From NCBI GenBank assembly GCA_001801025.1, contig MGWO01000004.1, positions 146,127-210,126 of the forward strand: a DNA stretch of 64,000 bases. The letters run 5' to 3'. The notes beneath the pieces were generated by a model that made no database searches, was not told the DNA's origin, and was given only the letters and a program-made list of their open reading frames with translations. Position 1 is the stretch's first letter, and the number at the start of each line of letters is the position of its first letter. Both the position numbers and the translations under genes were made by a program. Positions 21,756-30,546 of the stretch are shown one piece after another. The DNA is from Gallionellales bacterium GWA2_54_124. Lineage in GTDB: Bacteria > Pseudomonadota > Gammaproteobacteria > Burkholderiales > Gallionellaceae.

Positions 21756-23285
21756 TTAAACTTTGATTTCCCGCACCGGTATCATACCGATGCGCTTCTT
21801 CCATTCTGCCGGCCCCGTCGTATGCACCGAACGCCCTTGCGTATCGACTGCCACCGTCACCGGCATATCCACCACATCAAATTCGTAGATCGCTTCCATC
21901 CCCAAGTCGGCAAAAGCGACAACCCGGGCACTGCGTATCGCTTTCGACACCAAATAAGCGGCGCCGCCTACTGCAATCAAAGACACCGCAGCGTGCTTTT
22001 TGATCGCCTCAATTGCCACCGGACCCCGCTCTGCCTTACCCACCATCCCCATTAAGCCGGTTTCTGCCAGCATGGTTTCGGTGAATTTATCCATCCGCGT
22101 CGCGGTGGTAGGACCTGCAGGACCGACTGCTTCGCCGGCGACAGGATCAACCGGCCCGACATAATAAATGAAGCGACCATTAAAATCCACGCCCTCGGGC
22201 AATTTTTCTCCGCGAGCCAGCATTTCGACGATGCGTTTGTGCGCAGCGTCGCGTCCTGTCAGCAACTTTCCGGAGAGTAACACGGTATCACCCGGCTGCC
22301 ACTGACTAATTTGCTCGCGCGTCACGGTATCAAGATTCACGCGCAGCGCATCCTTTGCCGGCTGCCAGTGTACATCGGGATAATCGGATAAGGCCGGCGG
22401 CGTAAATTCCGCACGTCCGCTGCCATCGAGCTCGAAGTGAATGTGCCGCGTCGCCGCACAATTAGGGATGATAGCAATCGGTTTAGACGCCGCATGGGTC
22501 GGATAGTCGAGAATTTTGACATCCATCACCGTAGTTAAGCCGCCCAGTCCCTGCGCGCCGATGCCGAGCGCGTTGACCTTGTCGTACAACTCGATGCGCA
22601 GCGCTTCGAGGGTGTTTTGTGCACCGCGCGCCTTGAGCTCATGCATATCCATCGGTTCCATCAGGGACTCCTTGGCCAGCAATACCGCCTTTTCTGCCGT
22701 GCCGCCGATCCCAATCCCCAGCATGCCCGGCGGACACCAGCCCGCCCCCATGCCTTCGACGCTCTTCAAAACCCACTCGACGATATCGTCGCCCGGATTG
22801 AGCATCTTCATCACCGCCTTGTTCTCAGAGCCGCCGCCCTTAGCCGCGATACGCACCTCGACACGATCGCCCTGCACCAGTTCGACGTGCACCACCGCCG
22901 GCGTATTGTCATGGGTATTTTTGCGACTCCCTGCAGGATCCGACACGATGGAGGCGCGCAGCACATTGTCCGGATTCAGATAAGCGCGCCGCACCCCTTC
23001 ATTGACCATGCCAACGATATCAAGCTCAGCTTCCCAGCGCACCTGCATCCCGATGCGCACAAACGCGACGACGATACCGGTATCCTGACAGATGGGACGG
23101 TGACCTGCCGCGCACATGCGAGAATTAGTCAGTATCTGCGCCATCGCATCCTTTGCCGCGACCGATTCCTCGGCGTTATATGCGCGTGCCAGCGACTGTA
23201 TGAAGTCGGCGGGATGGTAATAAGAGATGAATTGCAACGCATCAGCGATGCTGTCAATGAAATCCTGCTGGCGAATGATAGTCAT
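21756..23285 (-). CDS. Fumarate hydratase, class I (iron-sulfur)
   Basis: Interconverts fumarate and malate in the TCA cycle using an oxygen-sensitive 4Fe-4S cluster. The 509-residue protein has the three conserved cysteine contexts of the family (RPICQDTG, GAGWCPPG, PNCAATRH), and the C-terminal beta domain with VGPAGPTTATRMD. The ATG at 23285 was chosen because AAGGAT lies seven bases upstream; an extension to 23306 is not conserved. It is FumA/FumB-like in single-chain form. Confidence 0.94.
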   Translation of the reverse strand: MTIIRQQDFIDSIADALQFISYYHPADFIQSLARAYNAEESVAAKDAMAQILTNSRMCAAGHRPICQDTGIVVAFVRIGMQVRWEAELDIVGMVNEGVRRAYLNPDNVLRASIVSDPAGSRKNTHDNTPAVVHVELVQGDRVEVRIAAKGGGSENKAVMKMLNPGDDIVEWVLKSVEGMGAGWCPPGMLGIGIGGTAEKAVLLAKESLMEPMDMHELKARGAQNTLEALRIELYDKVNALGIGAQGLGGLTTVMDVKILDYPTHAASKPIAIIPNCAATRHIHFELDGSGRAEFTPPALSDYPDVHWQPAKDALRVNLDTVTREQISQWQPGDTVLLSGKLLTGRDAAHKRIVEMLARGEKLPEGVDFNGRFIYYVGPVDPVAGEAVGPAGPTTATRMDKFTETMLAETGLMGMVGKAERGPVAIEAIKKHAAVSLIAVGGAAYLVSKAIRSARVVAFADLGMEAIYEFDVVDMPVTVAVDTQGRSVHTTGPAEWKKRIGMIPVREIKV

Positions 23286-23537
23286 GGCAAATCCTTTTGA
23301 ATGCAACGGTGCGATTATAGCGTGCTAACCGGCAATACCGACATGCACACCGGCAATCTTTCGTACTTCGGGATCGCGACGATGATGTGACGAAAATCCT
23401 GGCAAGCCATCTTGTCCTTGCCATTCCGCAAATATCGCTGCTTGCGGAGCATGAAACACCCGCCCTTCACCGCAGGTAACAAATCACATGTCCAGAACCC
23501 GGCTTTCAGCCCGAAACCTGTTCGCAGCATTTTTGCC

Positions 23538-23587
23538 TTGCCAGACGCAAGCACCCAACTTAAACTTGATCAACTTATTGATCAAGT
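23538..23587 (+). promoter_or_regulatory. Promoter and overlapping palindromic operator of yefM-yoeB
   Basis: TTGCCA (23538-23543) and TAAACT (23561-23566) are spaced 17 bp and fit -35 and -10 boxes. A 9-bp inverted repeat, ACTTGATCA / TGATCAAGT with a six-base spacer (23564-23587), overlaps the -10 box and extends downstream of it. It contains two TGATCA cores. This is the expected place for YefM-YoeB autorepression, although the E. coli operator core differs (TGTACA). Confidence 0.7.
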
Positions 23588-23596
23588 GAGAACATC

Positions 23597-23857
23597 ATGA
23601 AAGTTGTTACCTATTCGTATGCGCGCAATTCACTCAAATCTGTTTTGGATGGTGTTGTTCAGGATGCAGATGTGACAATAATCAGCCGACGGGATGCCGA
23701 GGGGGATGCGGTGGTCATGTCACTGGACAGCTACAACAGCATCATGGAAACATTGTACCTGACAAGCAATCCGGCAAATTCAGCTGCATTGGCCCGTGCA
23801 ATAGCGCAAGACAAAGCAGGCCAGACACAGAAACGTCAATTGCTTGAGGTTGAGTAG
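23597..23857 (+). CDS. yefM: Antitoxin of the YefM (Phd/YefM) family
   Basis: An 86-residue antitoxin. The N-terminal DNA-binding half ([17 protein letters not shown], then [20 protein letters not shown]) is typical of YefM, and the C-terminal half is the charged, flexible toxin-binding region. It probably represses its own promoter through the overlapping palindrome just upstream, alone or with the toxin. Two bases separate it from yoeB. One of only three plus-strand genes in the window. Confidence 0.93.
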   Translation: MKVVTYSYARNSLKSVLDGVVQDADVTIISRRDAEGDAVVMSLDSYNSIMETLYLTSNPANSAALARAIAQDKAGQTQKRQLLEVE

Positions 23858-23859
23858 AT

Positions 23860-24123
23860 ATGCGTGCCATCCAGTTTGTGCCGGACGCATGGGAGGCTTA
23901 CCTTTATTGGCTCGGGCAGGACAAGAAAACACTTAAGCGGGTTAATGCACTCATTACCGCGGCTTCACGCGATCCTTTCAGTGGCATAGGCAAGCCGGAA
24001 CCACTTCGTGGCGATTTATCTGGTTACTGGTCGCGGCGCATAGACGATGCGAATCGCTTGGTCTATCGCGCCACTGATTCCGAGTTGGTAATAGTCGCCT
24101 GTCGTTTTCACTACGATAGTTAG
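23860..24123 (+). CDS. yoeB: Toxin YoeB, ribosome-dependent mRNA endonuclease
   Basis: An 87-residue RelE-superfamily toxin that cleaves mRNA in the ribosomal A site. The catalytic residues expected from E. coli YoeB are present one position later: Glu47 in GKPEPLR, Arg66 in DDANRLVYR, and His84-Tyr85 in CRFHYDS. The protein is full length, so the pair is probably functional. It follows the antitoxin after two bases. Confidence 0.94.
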   Translation: MRAIQFVPDAWEAYLYWLGQDKKTLKRVNALITAASRDPFSGIGKPEPLRGDLSGYWSRRIDDANRLVYRATDSELVIVACRFHYDS

Positions 24124-24184
24124 TTGATTATGGCCCTACGCGAAAGGGGGAACCCCGGCAGCCAGAAACAAATTCACACATCGA

Positions 24185-26131
24185 CTACTGCCACTCAGTC
24201 ATACCGCCGTTCACATAGCCCTGATATCCTTCGATACCCAATTCCTGCAGCAACGGCAGTACGCTGACATCCTCGACACCCAGAGCGAACACGCGAATAT
24301 CGAGCGAGCGCGTAATATTGACCACCGACGAGATGAAAAACTGATTCTCAAGGTTGCCATGCAGATTGCGGATATAGGCAGGACTCAGTTTCACATACAG
24401 CGGCTTTAGTCGCTGCAGATATTCAAAAGCCGAATGATGCAGACCGAAATTATCCACCGCAAACTGACCGCCTAACTTACGCATATCGGCAACAAAGCTC
24501 TCGATACCGACCCGGTCCTGCACGATGCCAAATTCGGTAAATTCGAAGACCAGACGGCGCGCCACCGAAGGATGCGCGTGCATCGCCGTGCTCAACCAGC
24601 TGAGCAGCTCCACATCATGGATAGAATGAATCGAGAAATTGATCGCGACCAAGTCATCGCCGCCCGACGCCTGCATGCGCCCGAACAAACGCTTTAACAC
24701 CGACAGATCGAAGGCGGGCGTTAACTGGTAGCGATTGGCCATCGGAATAAAATGCTCGGCGAGCACCATCTCGCCCTCCGGATTGATCAGACGCCCGACC
24801 ACCTCCGATTGCAGCTTGAGTTCGCCGCCAAAATACATGACGGGTTGAGCGAGCAACATCACGCGCTCGGCCGCAATCGCATCCAGAATCAACTCCTTCC
24901 AGTATTGCGAGCCTTTGATTTTTTCCTCGTCGCGCAGATTTTGCAGCTGACTCAAACCCGCCCCCTGCGAGATGGATTGCAGCAACTCCATGTCGCACTG
25001 CGACAGCAAGGCATTGAGCGTCACCTTTTGCCCGGCGAAATACACCCCGCCACACCCATAGTTCAGGCGCGCTTCAGATCCTATATTGCCCACCGCCGAA
25101 CCCAGCGCCACACACAAGGCATCGCCCAGCTGCACCGCCTGATCGCGCGTAATATTGAACGCCATCACGGCAAAAGTCGGGCCGTTAATACGGCAACGCA
25201 ACAATTCGCTGTCAGGCCAGACCCCGCGCAAGCCCGCGGCAACATCTTTGAGCAAGGCATCTCCGTCCTTGTAGCCGTTTTTGACGTTGTAGGCGTTAAA
25301 ATCAGCCACCTGCAACAGGAACATCGTACCCGAGACCATGTCAGCGCCGTTTTCCAGCAGGGCATGCACATGCTGCTCGAAGCCGCGCCGGTTATCCAGA
25401 CCCGTCAGCAGATCGCGCCGCGATTCATCGCGATAACGCGTCGCCTGTTTCACTTCGTGCTCGATGATGGCAAACAGCTTGACCGACATCGAATTGATCG
25501 CTTTGACCACCCGCCTCAATTCGCGTGCGGCGGGCATGGTCTTGATCTGCTGAAAATCGCGTTCGCTGATGGCGTGTGCGACGCGTTCGATCTCATGCAG
25601 CGGTCGCAATATTCTCGACAAAAAGGCGTGCACCGCAAAAAGGGACAGCCCATACAGCAGCAGCATTCCCAAAGTAGCCTCGACCGTGGTGCGCCACAAC
25701 TGCTTATAGGCAAAATTAGGATGGCTCGTGACGACCACCCGCCCCAACTGCTGCCAGCCTTTGCTGATCAGCGACTCGGCAGACGGCGCATTCAAGGCAA
25801 ACACGCGCGTGAACCAGACGGGCACGCCGACCGGTGCCGGCGCCAGCGTCTTTTCGATCAGTTTGTCGCCTTTGGCGCTCACCACCACGATGGACTGATA
25901 AAAACCGCGGTCGAATACCGCATTGACGGTAATTTCGGCACGCAACTCGTCCTTGTCCGCTAAAGCCGGCGGCAATACCAGCCCGAGAGAGGTGGCCACA
26001 TCCTGCGCATGCGAGGTCAACTGCTCCTGCATATACACGCGCGCATTCACCAGATAGATGCCCTCCACGAGGGCCAGCAACACCAGAAAGGCGATGGACG
26101 TGCCAATAAACAACTGTCTGAACAAAGTCAT
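24185..26131 (-). CDS. lapD: LapD-like c-di-GMP receptor with degenerate GGDEF and EAL domains
   Basis: LapD is an inner-membrane receptor that, when bound to c-di-GMP, sequesters the periplasmic protease LapG. The 648-residue protein has two transmembrane helices (about 8-28 and 155-180) around a periplasmic LapD_MoxY domain, a HAMP region, then GGDEF and EAL domains. Both enzymatic motifs are degenerate: the GGDEF position reads NGPTF, the EAL position reads SEVVGRL, and DDFGTG reads VDNFGLH, as expected for a receptor rather than an enzyme. ATG 26131 (MTLFRQLFIG) fits LapD. It follows algA and lapG. Confidence 0.88.
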   Translation of the reverse strand: MTLFRQLFIGTSIAFLVLLALVEGIYLVNARVYMQEQLTSHAQDVATSLGLVLPPALADKDELRAEITVNAVFDRGFYQSIVVVSAKGDKLIEKTLAPAPVGVPVWFTRVFALNAPSAESLISKGWQQLGRVVVTSHPNFAYKQLWRTTVEATLGMLLLYGLSLFAVHAFLSRILRPLHEIERVAHAISERDFQQIKTMPAARELRRVVKAINSMSVKLFAIIEHEVKQATRYRDESRRDLLTGLDNRRGFEQHVHALLENGADMVSGTMFLLQVADFNAYNVKNGYKDGDALLKDVAAGLRGVWPDSELLRCRINGPTFAVMAFNITRDQAVQLGDALCVALGSAVGNIGSEARLNYGCGGVYFAGQKVTLNALLSQCDMELLQSISQGAGLSQLQNLRDEEKIKGSQYWKELILDAIAAERVMLLAQPVMYFGGELKLQSEVVGRLINPEGEMVLAEHFIPMANRYQLTPAFDLSVLKRLFGRMQASGGDDLVAINFSIHSIHDVELLSWLSTAMHAHPSVARRLVFEFTEFGIVQDRVGIESFVADMRKLGGQFAVDNFGLHHSAFEYLQRLKPLYVKLSPAYIRNLHGNLENQFFISSVVNITRSLDIRVFALGVEDVSVLPLLQELGIEGYQGYVNGGMTEWQ

Positions 26132-26199
26132 GCCATTCTCCTGCGGCAACTTAAAGCCCGCGAATTTACCGGTGTTTAACGAATAACGGCAGCGTCTGA

Positions 26200-27624
26200 T
26201 CAACGCCCGTAATTGTCATCGAAACGCTCAATATCATCTTCACCCAAATACTCGCCCACCTGTATCTCAAGGATGTGCAACGGAATTTTCCCCCTGTTTT
26301 CCAGACGATGTTTAGTTCCCATCGGAATATAGGTACTTTCGTTTTTGTTCACAGTAATGATCTGCTCACCTTTCGTGACCGTCGCAGTACCGGAAACCAC
26401 GACCCAATGCTCAGAACGGTGAGCGTGGCTTTGCAAACTCAACCTCGCGCCCGGCATCACGGTGATCCGTTTGAGTTTAGAACCCTCCTGCCCCTCTTCA
26501 AGCACGGTATAAGTACCCCATGGACGATTAACAGTCAGGTGACATAAATGTTCGGAAGCACCGCTACCGTGCAATGCATCCACGACTTCGCGCACCCGCT
26601 GGGTTTGATCGCTGCGGGAAATCAGAATGGCATCCGCGGTTTCAACGATGCAAAGATCTTCAACCCCGATGGCGGCCACCAACCGCTTCTCAGAACGGAT
26701 CAGTGTGTTTTTACATCCCAGCGCAATCACATTACCCTGCAATGCATTACCGTCTGCATCCTTTTGTGAAATTTCATGAACGGCGTGCCAACTGCCGACA
26801 TCATTCCAGCCAAAGTCACAAGGGATCAGCGACACACGGCTTGATTTTTCAAGAACACCGTAGTCGATTGAAATGGAGGGCATTGCCGGGAATATTTTCT
26901 CGACCGCCTGCTGGAAATCGCCCCCCGCCCGGCTCTCGGCCAGCACGGACTGAACTAACTGATACACTTGCGGTAAATGCTGCTCAATTTCAGCCAGAAT
27001 AACCGAGGCACGCCATACGAACATGCCGGAATTCCAATAATAGCCGCCCTCTGCTAAAAATTGTTCAGCCGTAGAGTGATCGGGTTTTTCGGTAAATCGT
27101 TCGACTTCCAGAACGCAGGATTCAGGATTCAGGATGCTGCCGTCATTTTTAGTTTTAATGTAGCCGAAGCCGGTATCCGGACGAACAGGCTTGATACCGA
27201 AGGTAACAAGCCTACCTGTCGCAGCAACCTCGATGGCCGTTTGCAAGCAACGGCTAAAAGCCGGCACATCTTTGATCACATGATCAGCCGGCAACACCAC
27301 CATCACAGAATCCCCCCCGTTGACAACGCAGCGCGCTGCGGCGATTGCAATCGCGGGGGCCGTATTGCGGCCGACCGGTTCAAATAACGACGGATAGGCA
27401 AGCAAAGAATGGTAGGCCTCGCCCTTAGCGTGCGCTTCCTGCGTAACAATCAGAATATTTTGCGGCGAGATCATAGGAGACAGCCTGTCTATGGTCGCTT
27501 GCAGCATCGTCGCATCGCCATCGAGGGCTAAAAATTGCTTAGGCAAACTCTGCCGGGACAGGGGCCACAAACGACTACCGCTACCCCCCGCAAGAATTAC
27601 CGCAAAAACTTCATTTTCACTCAT
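26200..27624 (-). CDS. algA: Mannose-1-phosphate guanylyltransferase / mannose-6-phosphate isomerase
   Basis: A bifunctional enzyme that makes GDP-mannose for polysaccharide. The N-terminal nucleotidyltransferase domain has AVILAGGSGSRLWPLSR, PKQFLAL and ERFTEKPD; the C-terminal cupin isomerase domain has LQSHAHRSEHWVVVSGTA. The 474 residues match AlgA/WbpW-type enzymes. ATG 27624 was preferred over a TTG at 27639. It lies between lapG and lapD, with gaps of about 50 and 70 bp, so adhesion control and sugar nucleotide supply share one unit. Confidence 0.93.
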   Translation of the reverse strand: MSENEVFAVILAGGSGSRLWPLSRQSLPKQFLALDGDATMLQATIDRLSPMISPQNILIVTQEAHAKGEAYHSLLAYPSLFEPVGRNTAPAIAIAAARCVVNGGDSVMVVLPADHVIKDVPAFSRCLQTAIEVAATGRLVTFGIKPVRPDTGFGYIKTKNDGSILNPESCVLEVERFTEKPDHSTAEQFLAEGGYYWNSGMFVWRASVILAEIEQHLPQVYQLVQSVLAESRAGGDFQQAVEKIFPAMPSISIDYGVLEKSSRVSLIPCDFGWNDVGSWHAVHEISQKDADGNALQGNVIALGCKNTLIRSEKRLVAAIGVEDLCIVETADAILISRSDQTQRVREVVDALHGSGASEHLCHLTVNRPWGTYTVLEEGQEGSKLKRITVMPGARLSLQSHAHRSEHWVVVSGTATVTKGEQIITVNKNESTYIPMGTKHRLENRGKIPLHILEIQVGEYLGEDDIERFDDNYGR

Positions 27625-27674
27625 CACATTCACACCCAAGAATTGATACCAATAGATTTCCCGTACATGCAGTG

Positions 27675-28370
27675 TTACATCGTGCGCTCTTTTTCCATCT
27701 TATCCAGCAAATCCCGCCACAAACGGATCTGACTGGATTTCCCGCCCGCCGTCGTGGAACCCGGCAGCCAGACGTCTTCGTCGTTGAAGCTGTACACAGG
27801 CACCAGATCGGTGCGTTCGGACGCCAGCAGAACATTCTTGTTCAAATTATCCAGAATATAAGGGTCTGCATCCACCGTCGGATAGTAGGCCAGCACCATG
27901 TGCGCCTCGTTCCAGCGCAAGGCACGCACATAGGTGATGCGCAGATTTTGTACAGGGATCCCCAGCGCTTTTAAACTAAAATATTTGCCGATCGCATAAT
28001 CTTCACAATCGGCCCCTTCGGACGCCAGGGATTCAACAGGAGTTGCCCAGTAATCCGGCGTGCCCCAGTGCCTGGCATCGGTGTAGTATCTCACCCGATT
28101 CCAATACCAGTTGAAATCCTCCAGATCACGGGATATATCAGATGCCGACAGTGCCATTCCCCGCTGTTTTGCAGCATGCTTGCTCTGCTCGCCTCGCCAG
28201 TCGATCAGCCGCTCGGGCGCATCGTTTCCCCAACGAGATGCGACATAGCGCATCAATCCGGGAGAAAATTCTACGACAGCCCCCGTCACGACGCTCGAGC
28301 ACAGTAACAACAACCCACAACAGATCGCTTTGACAAGCCAAGAATATAAAAACAGACGCGGCACCGGCAT
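27675..28370 (-). CDS. lapG: LapG-like periplasmic cysteine protease (BTLCP family)
   Basis: LapG cleaves the N-terminal region of large surface adhesins and releases biofilm. The 231-residue precursor has an N-terminal signal or anchor segment (about 8-32) and the transglutaminase-like triad Cys122 (GADCEDYAIGKYF), His157 (AHMVLAYY) and Asp174 (ILDNL). Spacing is close to Pseudomonas LapG, and RTDLVPVYSFN is characteristic. LapD is encoded two genes downstream. No giant LapA-like adhesin is in the window; the nearest secreted protein is the Ala-rich one just upstream. ATG 28370 was preferred over TTG 28382. Confidence 0.9.
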   Translation of the reverse strand: MPVPRLFLYSWLVKAICCGLLLLCSSVVTGAVVEFSPGLMRYVASRWGNDAPERLIDWRGEQSKHAAKQRGMALSASDISRDLEDFNWYWNRVRYYTDARHWGTPDYWATPVESLASEGADCEDYAIGKYFSLKALGIPVQNLRITYVRALRWNEAHMVLAYYPTVDADPYILDNLNKNVLLASERTDLVPVYSFNDEDVWLPGSTTAGGKSSQIRLWRDLLDKMEKERTM

Positions 28371-28402
28371 GCCCTCAATCAATAAATTTAGTACAGCTCA
28401 AC

Positions 28403-28431
28403 AAAAAAAGGGGAGCATGCGCCCCCCTTTT
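28403..28431 (-). terminator. Rho-independent terminator of the Ala-rich protein gene
   Basis: On the minus strand an inverted repeat AAAAGGGG...CCCCTTTT with a GCGCATGC-containing loop is followed by a run of seven T. It begins about 15 bases after the stop codon of the Ala-rich gene and separates it from lapG. Confidence 0.85.
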
Positions 28432-28446
28432 ATATACATCAACTTA

Positions 28447-29094
28447 TTATGCAATGCTGACCGGAATCACAGAGTTTGTCGTAGCTGGAGCACCTGGAAC
28501 GACAGGAGCGGCCGCACCCGCAGCGGTTGCGCCCGCATTCGCTGCAGAAATAATTGCCGCCGTGTAGTTCAAAGCGCCAGGGGCAGCCAAAGCCGCATTG
28601 GAAACCAACGCTGCGGCGGCATTTATCGAAGCTGGCGTAGCACCAGGTGCAGCTGATTCAACAGCGACGGCAGCTCTAACAGCAGCGGAGGTAACATCAG
28701 AAGCTGCGAGACTAATTGACTGCGTTGTTGCGCCAGGCGCAGCAGTAGCCGCTGTGATGACAGCCGCTACTGCAGACGACGTAATAGCCGATGTAAATTG
28801 TGGTGCAGCTGTGATCGCAGCAGAAGTAATCAATGCAGCAGAAGATGGCGCAGCAGCAATAGCAGCAGAGACGATCTCAGCGGCGGCCGCTGTGGAAGTT
28901 GATCCAGCTACGGCAGCAGCGACTATGCTGGCCAATGCTTGCTCAGCCGCGAGTTTAGCAGCAGGTGTCGTAGCACTTGCAACAGCAGCAATGGCACTTT
29001 GTACATTAGCTGGAACAGCAGCAACGGCCAACCCCGATGAGGACATCAAAGCTAAAGCCAGAAACAGCGAGCTGATTTTAAATTTTTTGTTCAT
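28447..29094 (-). CDS. Alanine-rich secreted protein with imperfect repeats, function unknown
   Basis: A 215-residue precursor with a clear signal peptide (MNKKFKISSLFLALALMSSS, cut near AVAA). The mature part is about half alanine, with Ser, Thr and Val and almost no charge. AAPGAT recurs at about 118 and 148 and APGAL at about 171, marking repeats of roughly 22-30 residues. A TAAG tetrad, the type of site LapG cleaves in LapA, is at 190-193, though alanine-rich sequence makes chance likely. GGAG lies eight bases before the ATG at 29094. A strong terminator follows. I do not recognise the family; a surface or matrix protein is a guess. Confidence 0.75.
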   Translation of the reverse strand: MNKKFKISSLFLALALMSSSGLAVAAVPANVQSAIAAVASATTPAAKLAAEQALASIVAAAVAGSTSTAAAAEIVSAAIAAAPSSAALITSAAITAAPQFTSAITSSAVAAVITAATAAPGATTQSISLAASDVTSAAVRAAVAVESAAPGATPASINAAAALVSNAALAAPGALNYTAAIISAANAGATAAGAAAPVVPGAPATTNSVIPVSIA

Positions 29095-29177
29095 GATAAA
29101 TCTCCAAGTAGTTTTAAACAATTAATTAATAAATACATATTGTTACGCGATCATACAGAAAAAACAAAAAAACATCA

Positions 29178-29795
29178 TCACATATTGATTCTCATCTGTT
29201 TTGCCCTCGTTATTGCCTCTTCGACCTGCAACCTGCTTTCCTGTTGAAAATCCAATAAACGTAATTTTCCTACTGTAACAACTTGTCGCAATACCGAAGG
29301 GCCCCATGGATCCAGTATTGCAGCACGCTTAAGCGCAAATTCCACCCGGGCAAGCTCTTCATGATCAACAGGTAACGCTAATTTACGGTTAAGCTGCAGA
29401 AGCCAATCACCGGTCGTCATTCTGGCCGCCCACAAATAAGCCGAATTAGGACGCAACGTGATTGCCAGATCAAGGTTGACAATTGCCTTGCGCAAAAAAT
29501 CAGCCTGCAACGCAGGATTAAAACCCAACATCTGCGCCAGTATAAAATCAGTCTGAGCAAGGTATTCCGGCACCACCGGATTTCCCGGATCCCAGGTTCG
29601 CGCCAGCAACAATAGTGCTCTGGACTGATCCAGAGTGACCGGATCCAACTGTACCGAACGCTTGGCCAAGCCATCTATATACGCGCAAGGCCTAAGCCTT
29701 ATAAAGTCGGCCACACCGACCCGTGCCAACCAATATAAAGATGTCAAAACCAGCAAGGTCAGTGTTGCTTTAATAAGCAAACCCGGCTTCAACAT
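29178..29795 (-). CDS. VpsP-like polysaccharide biosynthesis protein
   Basis: A 205-residue protein with one N-terminal transmembrane helix (about 8-24) and a mostly helical, TPR-like periplasmic part (LDPVTLDQSRALLLLARTW, LRPNSAYLWAA). This resembles the VpsP family found in exopolysaccharide loci; its exact role is unknown. It overlaps the CpsB-type phosphatase gene by seven bases and ends an operon-like run that begins upstream at wecA. Confidence 0.6.
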   Translation of the reverse strand: MLKPGLLIKATLTLLVLTSLYWLARVGVADFIRLRPCAYIDGLAKRSVQLDPVTLDQSRALLLLARTWDPGNPVVPEYLAQTDFILAQMLGFNPALQADFLRKAIVNLDLAITLRPNSAYLWAARMTTGDWLLQLNRKLALPVDHEELARVEFALKRAAILDPWGPSVLRQVVTVGKLRLLDFQQESRLQVEEAITRAKQMRINM

Positions 29796-30541
29796 TGCAG
29801 ACGGCCCTGCCCAATTCCCTCTTGAGTCACCCCAAGAATTTTCGCCGGATTCAAACGTGTCAACTGCTCTGCGATCCCCGCGCCAAAGTTTTCAAACAGG
29901 CATTGTCTCGCTGCCTTCATCTTCGGTGCACGATGTGTCAAATTATGCGCATCACTGGCAATGACATGCACCCACCCCCGCTCCAGTAGCAAAGCTGCAC
30001 TTTGCCTGGCGGGCACACCAAAATCCCCAATTACAGAAGCCGCAGTAACCTGCAACAAACAACCAATATCGATATATGGCGCAATTGCTTCGACGTTCTG
30101 CATGATCACTTTATTGCGTTCCGGATGCGCGATCAAAGGCCGGATATTCTGTGCTAACAACCATCTTGCCAATTTCTCGGTCCCCAAAGGGATATGACCG
30201 TACGGAAACTCAAGCAACAATATACGAAACCCATTCAGCGTGCCCAGAAACGGCAACTCATCCTGCTCCAGCAACTCAATGACTTCGGATGATAGCCTGA
30301 CTTCACCCGCAGCATAGATCTGCAACGGGATCCCCGCCTGCTGCAGCGCCCGACGAAACTGTTCAGTCGCTACAACCGCCGACGAACGGATATTTTCGTA
30401 TCGCCCGGGATGAATATGGGGCGTCATTGCCGCATGGGTAATGCCATCTAAAACTGCCACACGCGCCAGATTTAGCGAGTCTTCCATCGACTCAGCACCA
30501 TCATCAATGCCCGGCAAATAGTGGCAGTGCAAATCGATCAT
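29789..30541 (-). CDS. CpsB/CapC-family tyrosine-protein phosphatase
   Basis: A PHP-fold, metal-dependent phosphatase of 250 residues that would dephosphorylate the Wzc-type kinase encoded next door. Metal ligands are visible in MIDLHCHYLPGIDDG, AMTPHIHPG, LIAHPERN and VIASDAHNL. It lies five bases after the kinase gene. PHP-type phosphatases are typical of Gram-positive capsule loci but also occur in betaproteobacterial ones. Confidence 0.9.
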   Translation of the reverse strand: MIDLHCHYLPGIDDGAESMEDSLNLARVAVLDGITHAAMTPHIHPGRYENIRSSAVVATEQFRRALQQAGIPLQIYAAGEVRLSSEVIELLEQDELPFLGTLNGFRILLLEFPYGHIPLGTEKLARWLLAQNIRPLIAHPERNKVIMQNVEAIAPYIDIGCLLQVTAASVIGDFGVPARQSAALLLERGWVHVIASDAHNLTHRAPKMKAARQCLFENFGAGIAEQLTRLNPAKILGVTQEGIGQGRLQC

Positions 30542-30546
30542 TACTT

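Noticed and set aside
23315..23554. Minus-strand open frame of 79 codons between fumarase and yefM
   Set aside because: No recognisable domain or ribosome site, and it overlaps the yefM promoter; it could be a decayed gene but evidence is too thin to call.
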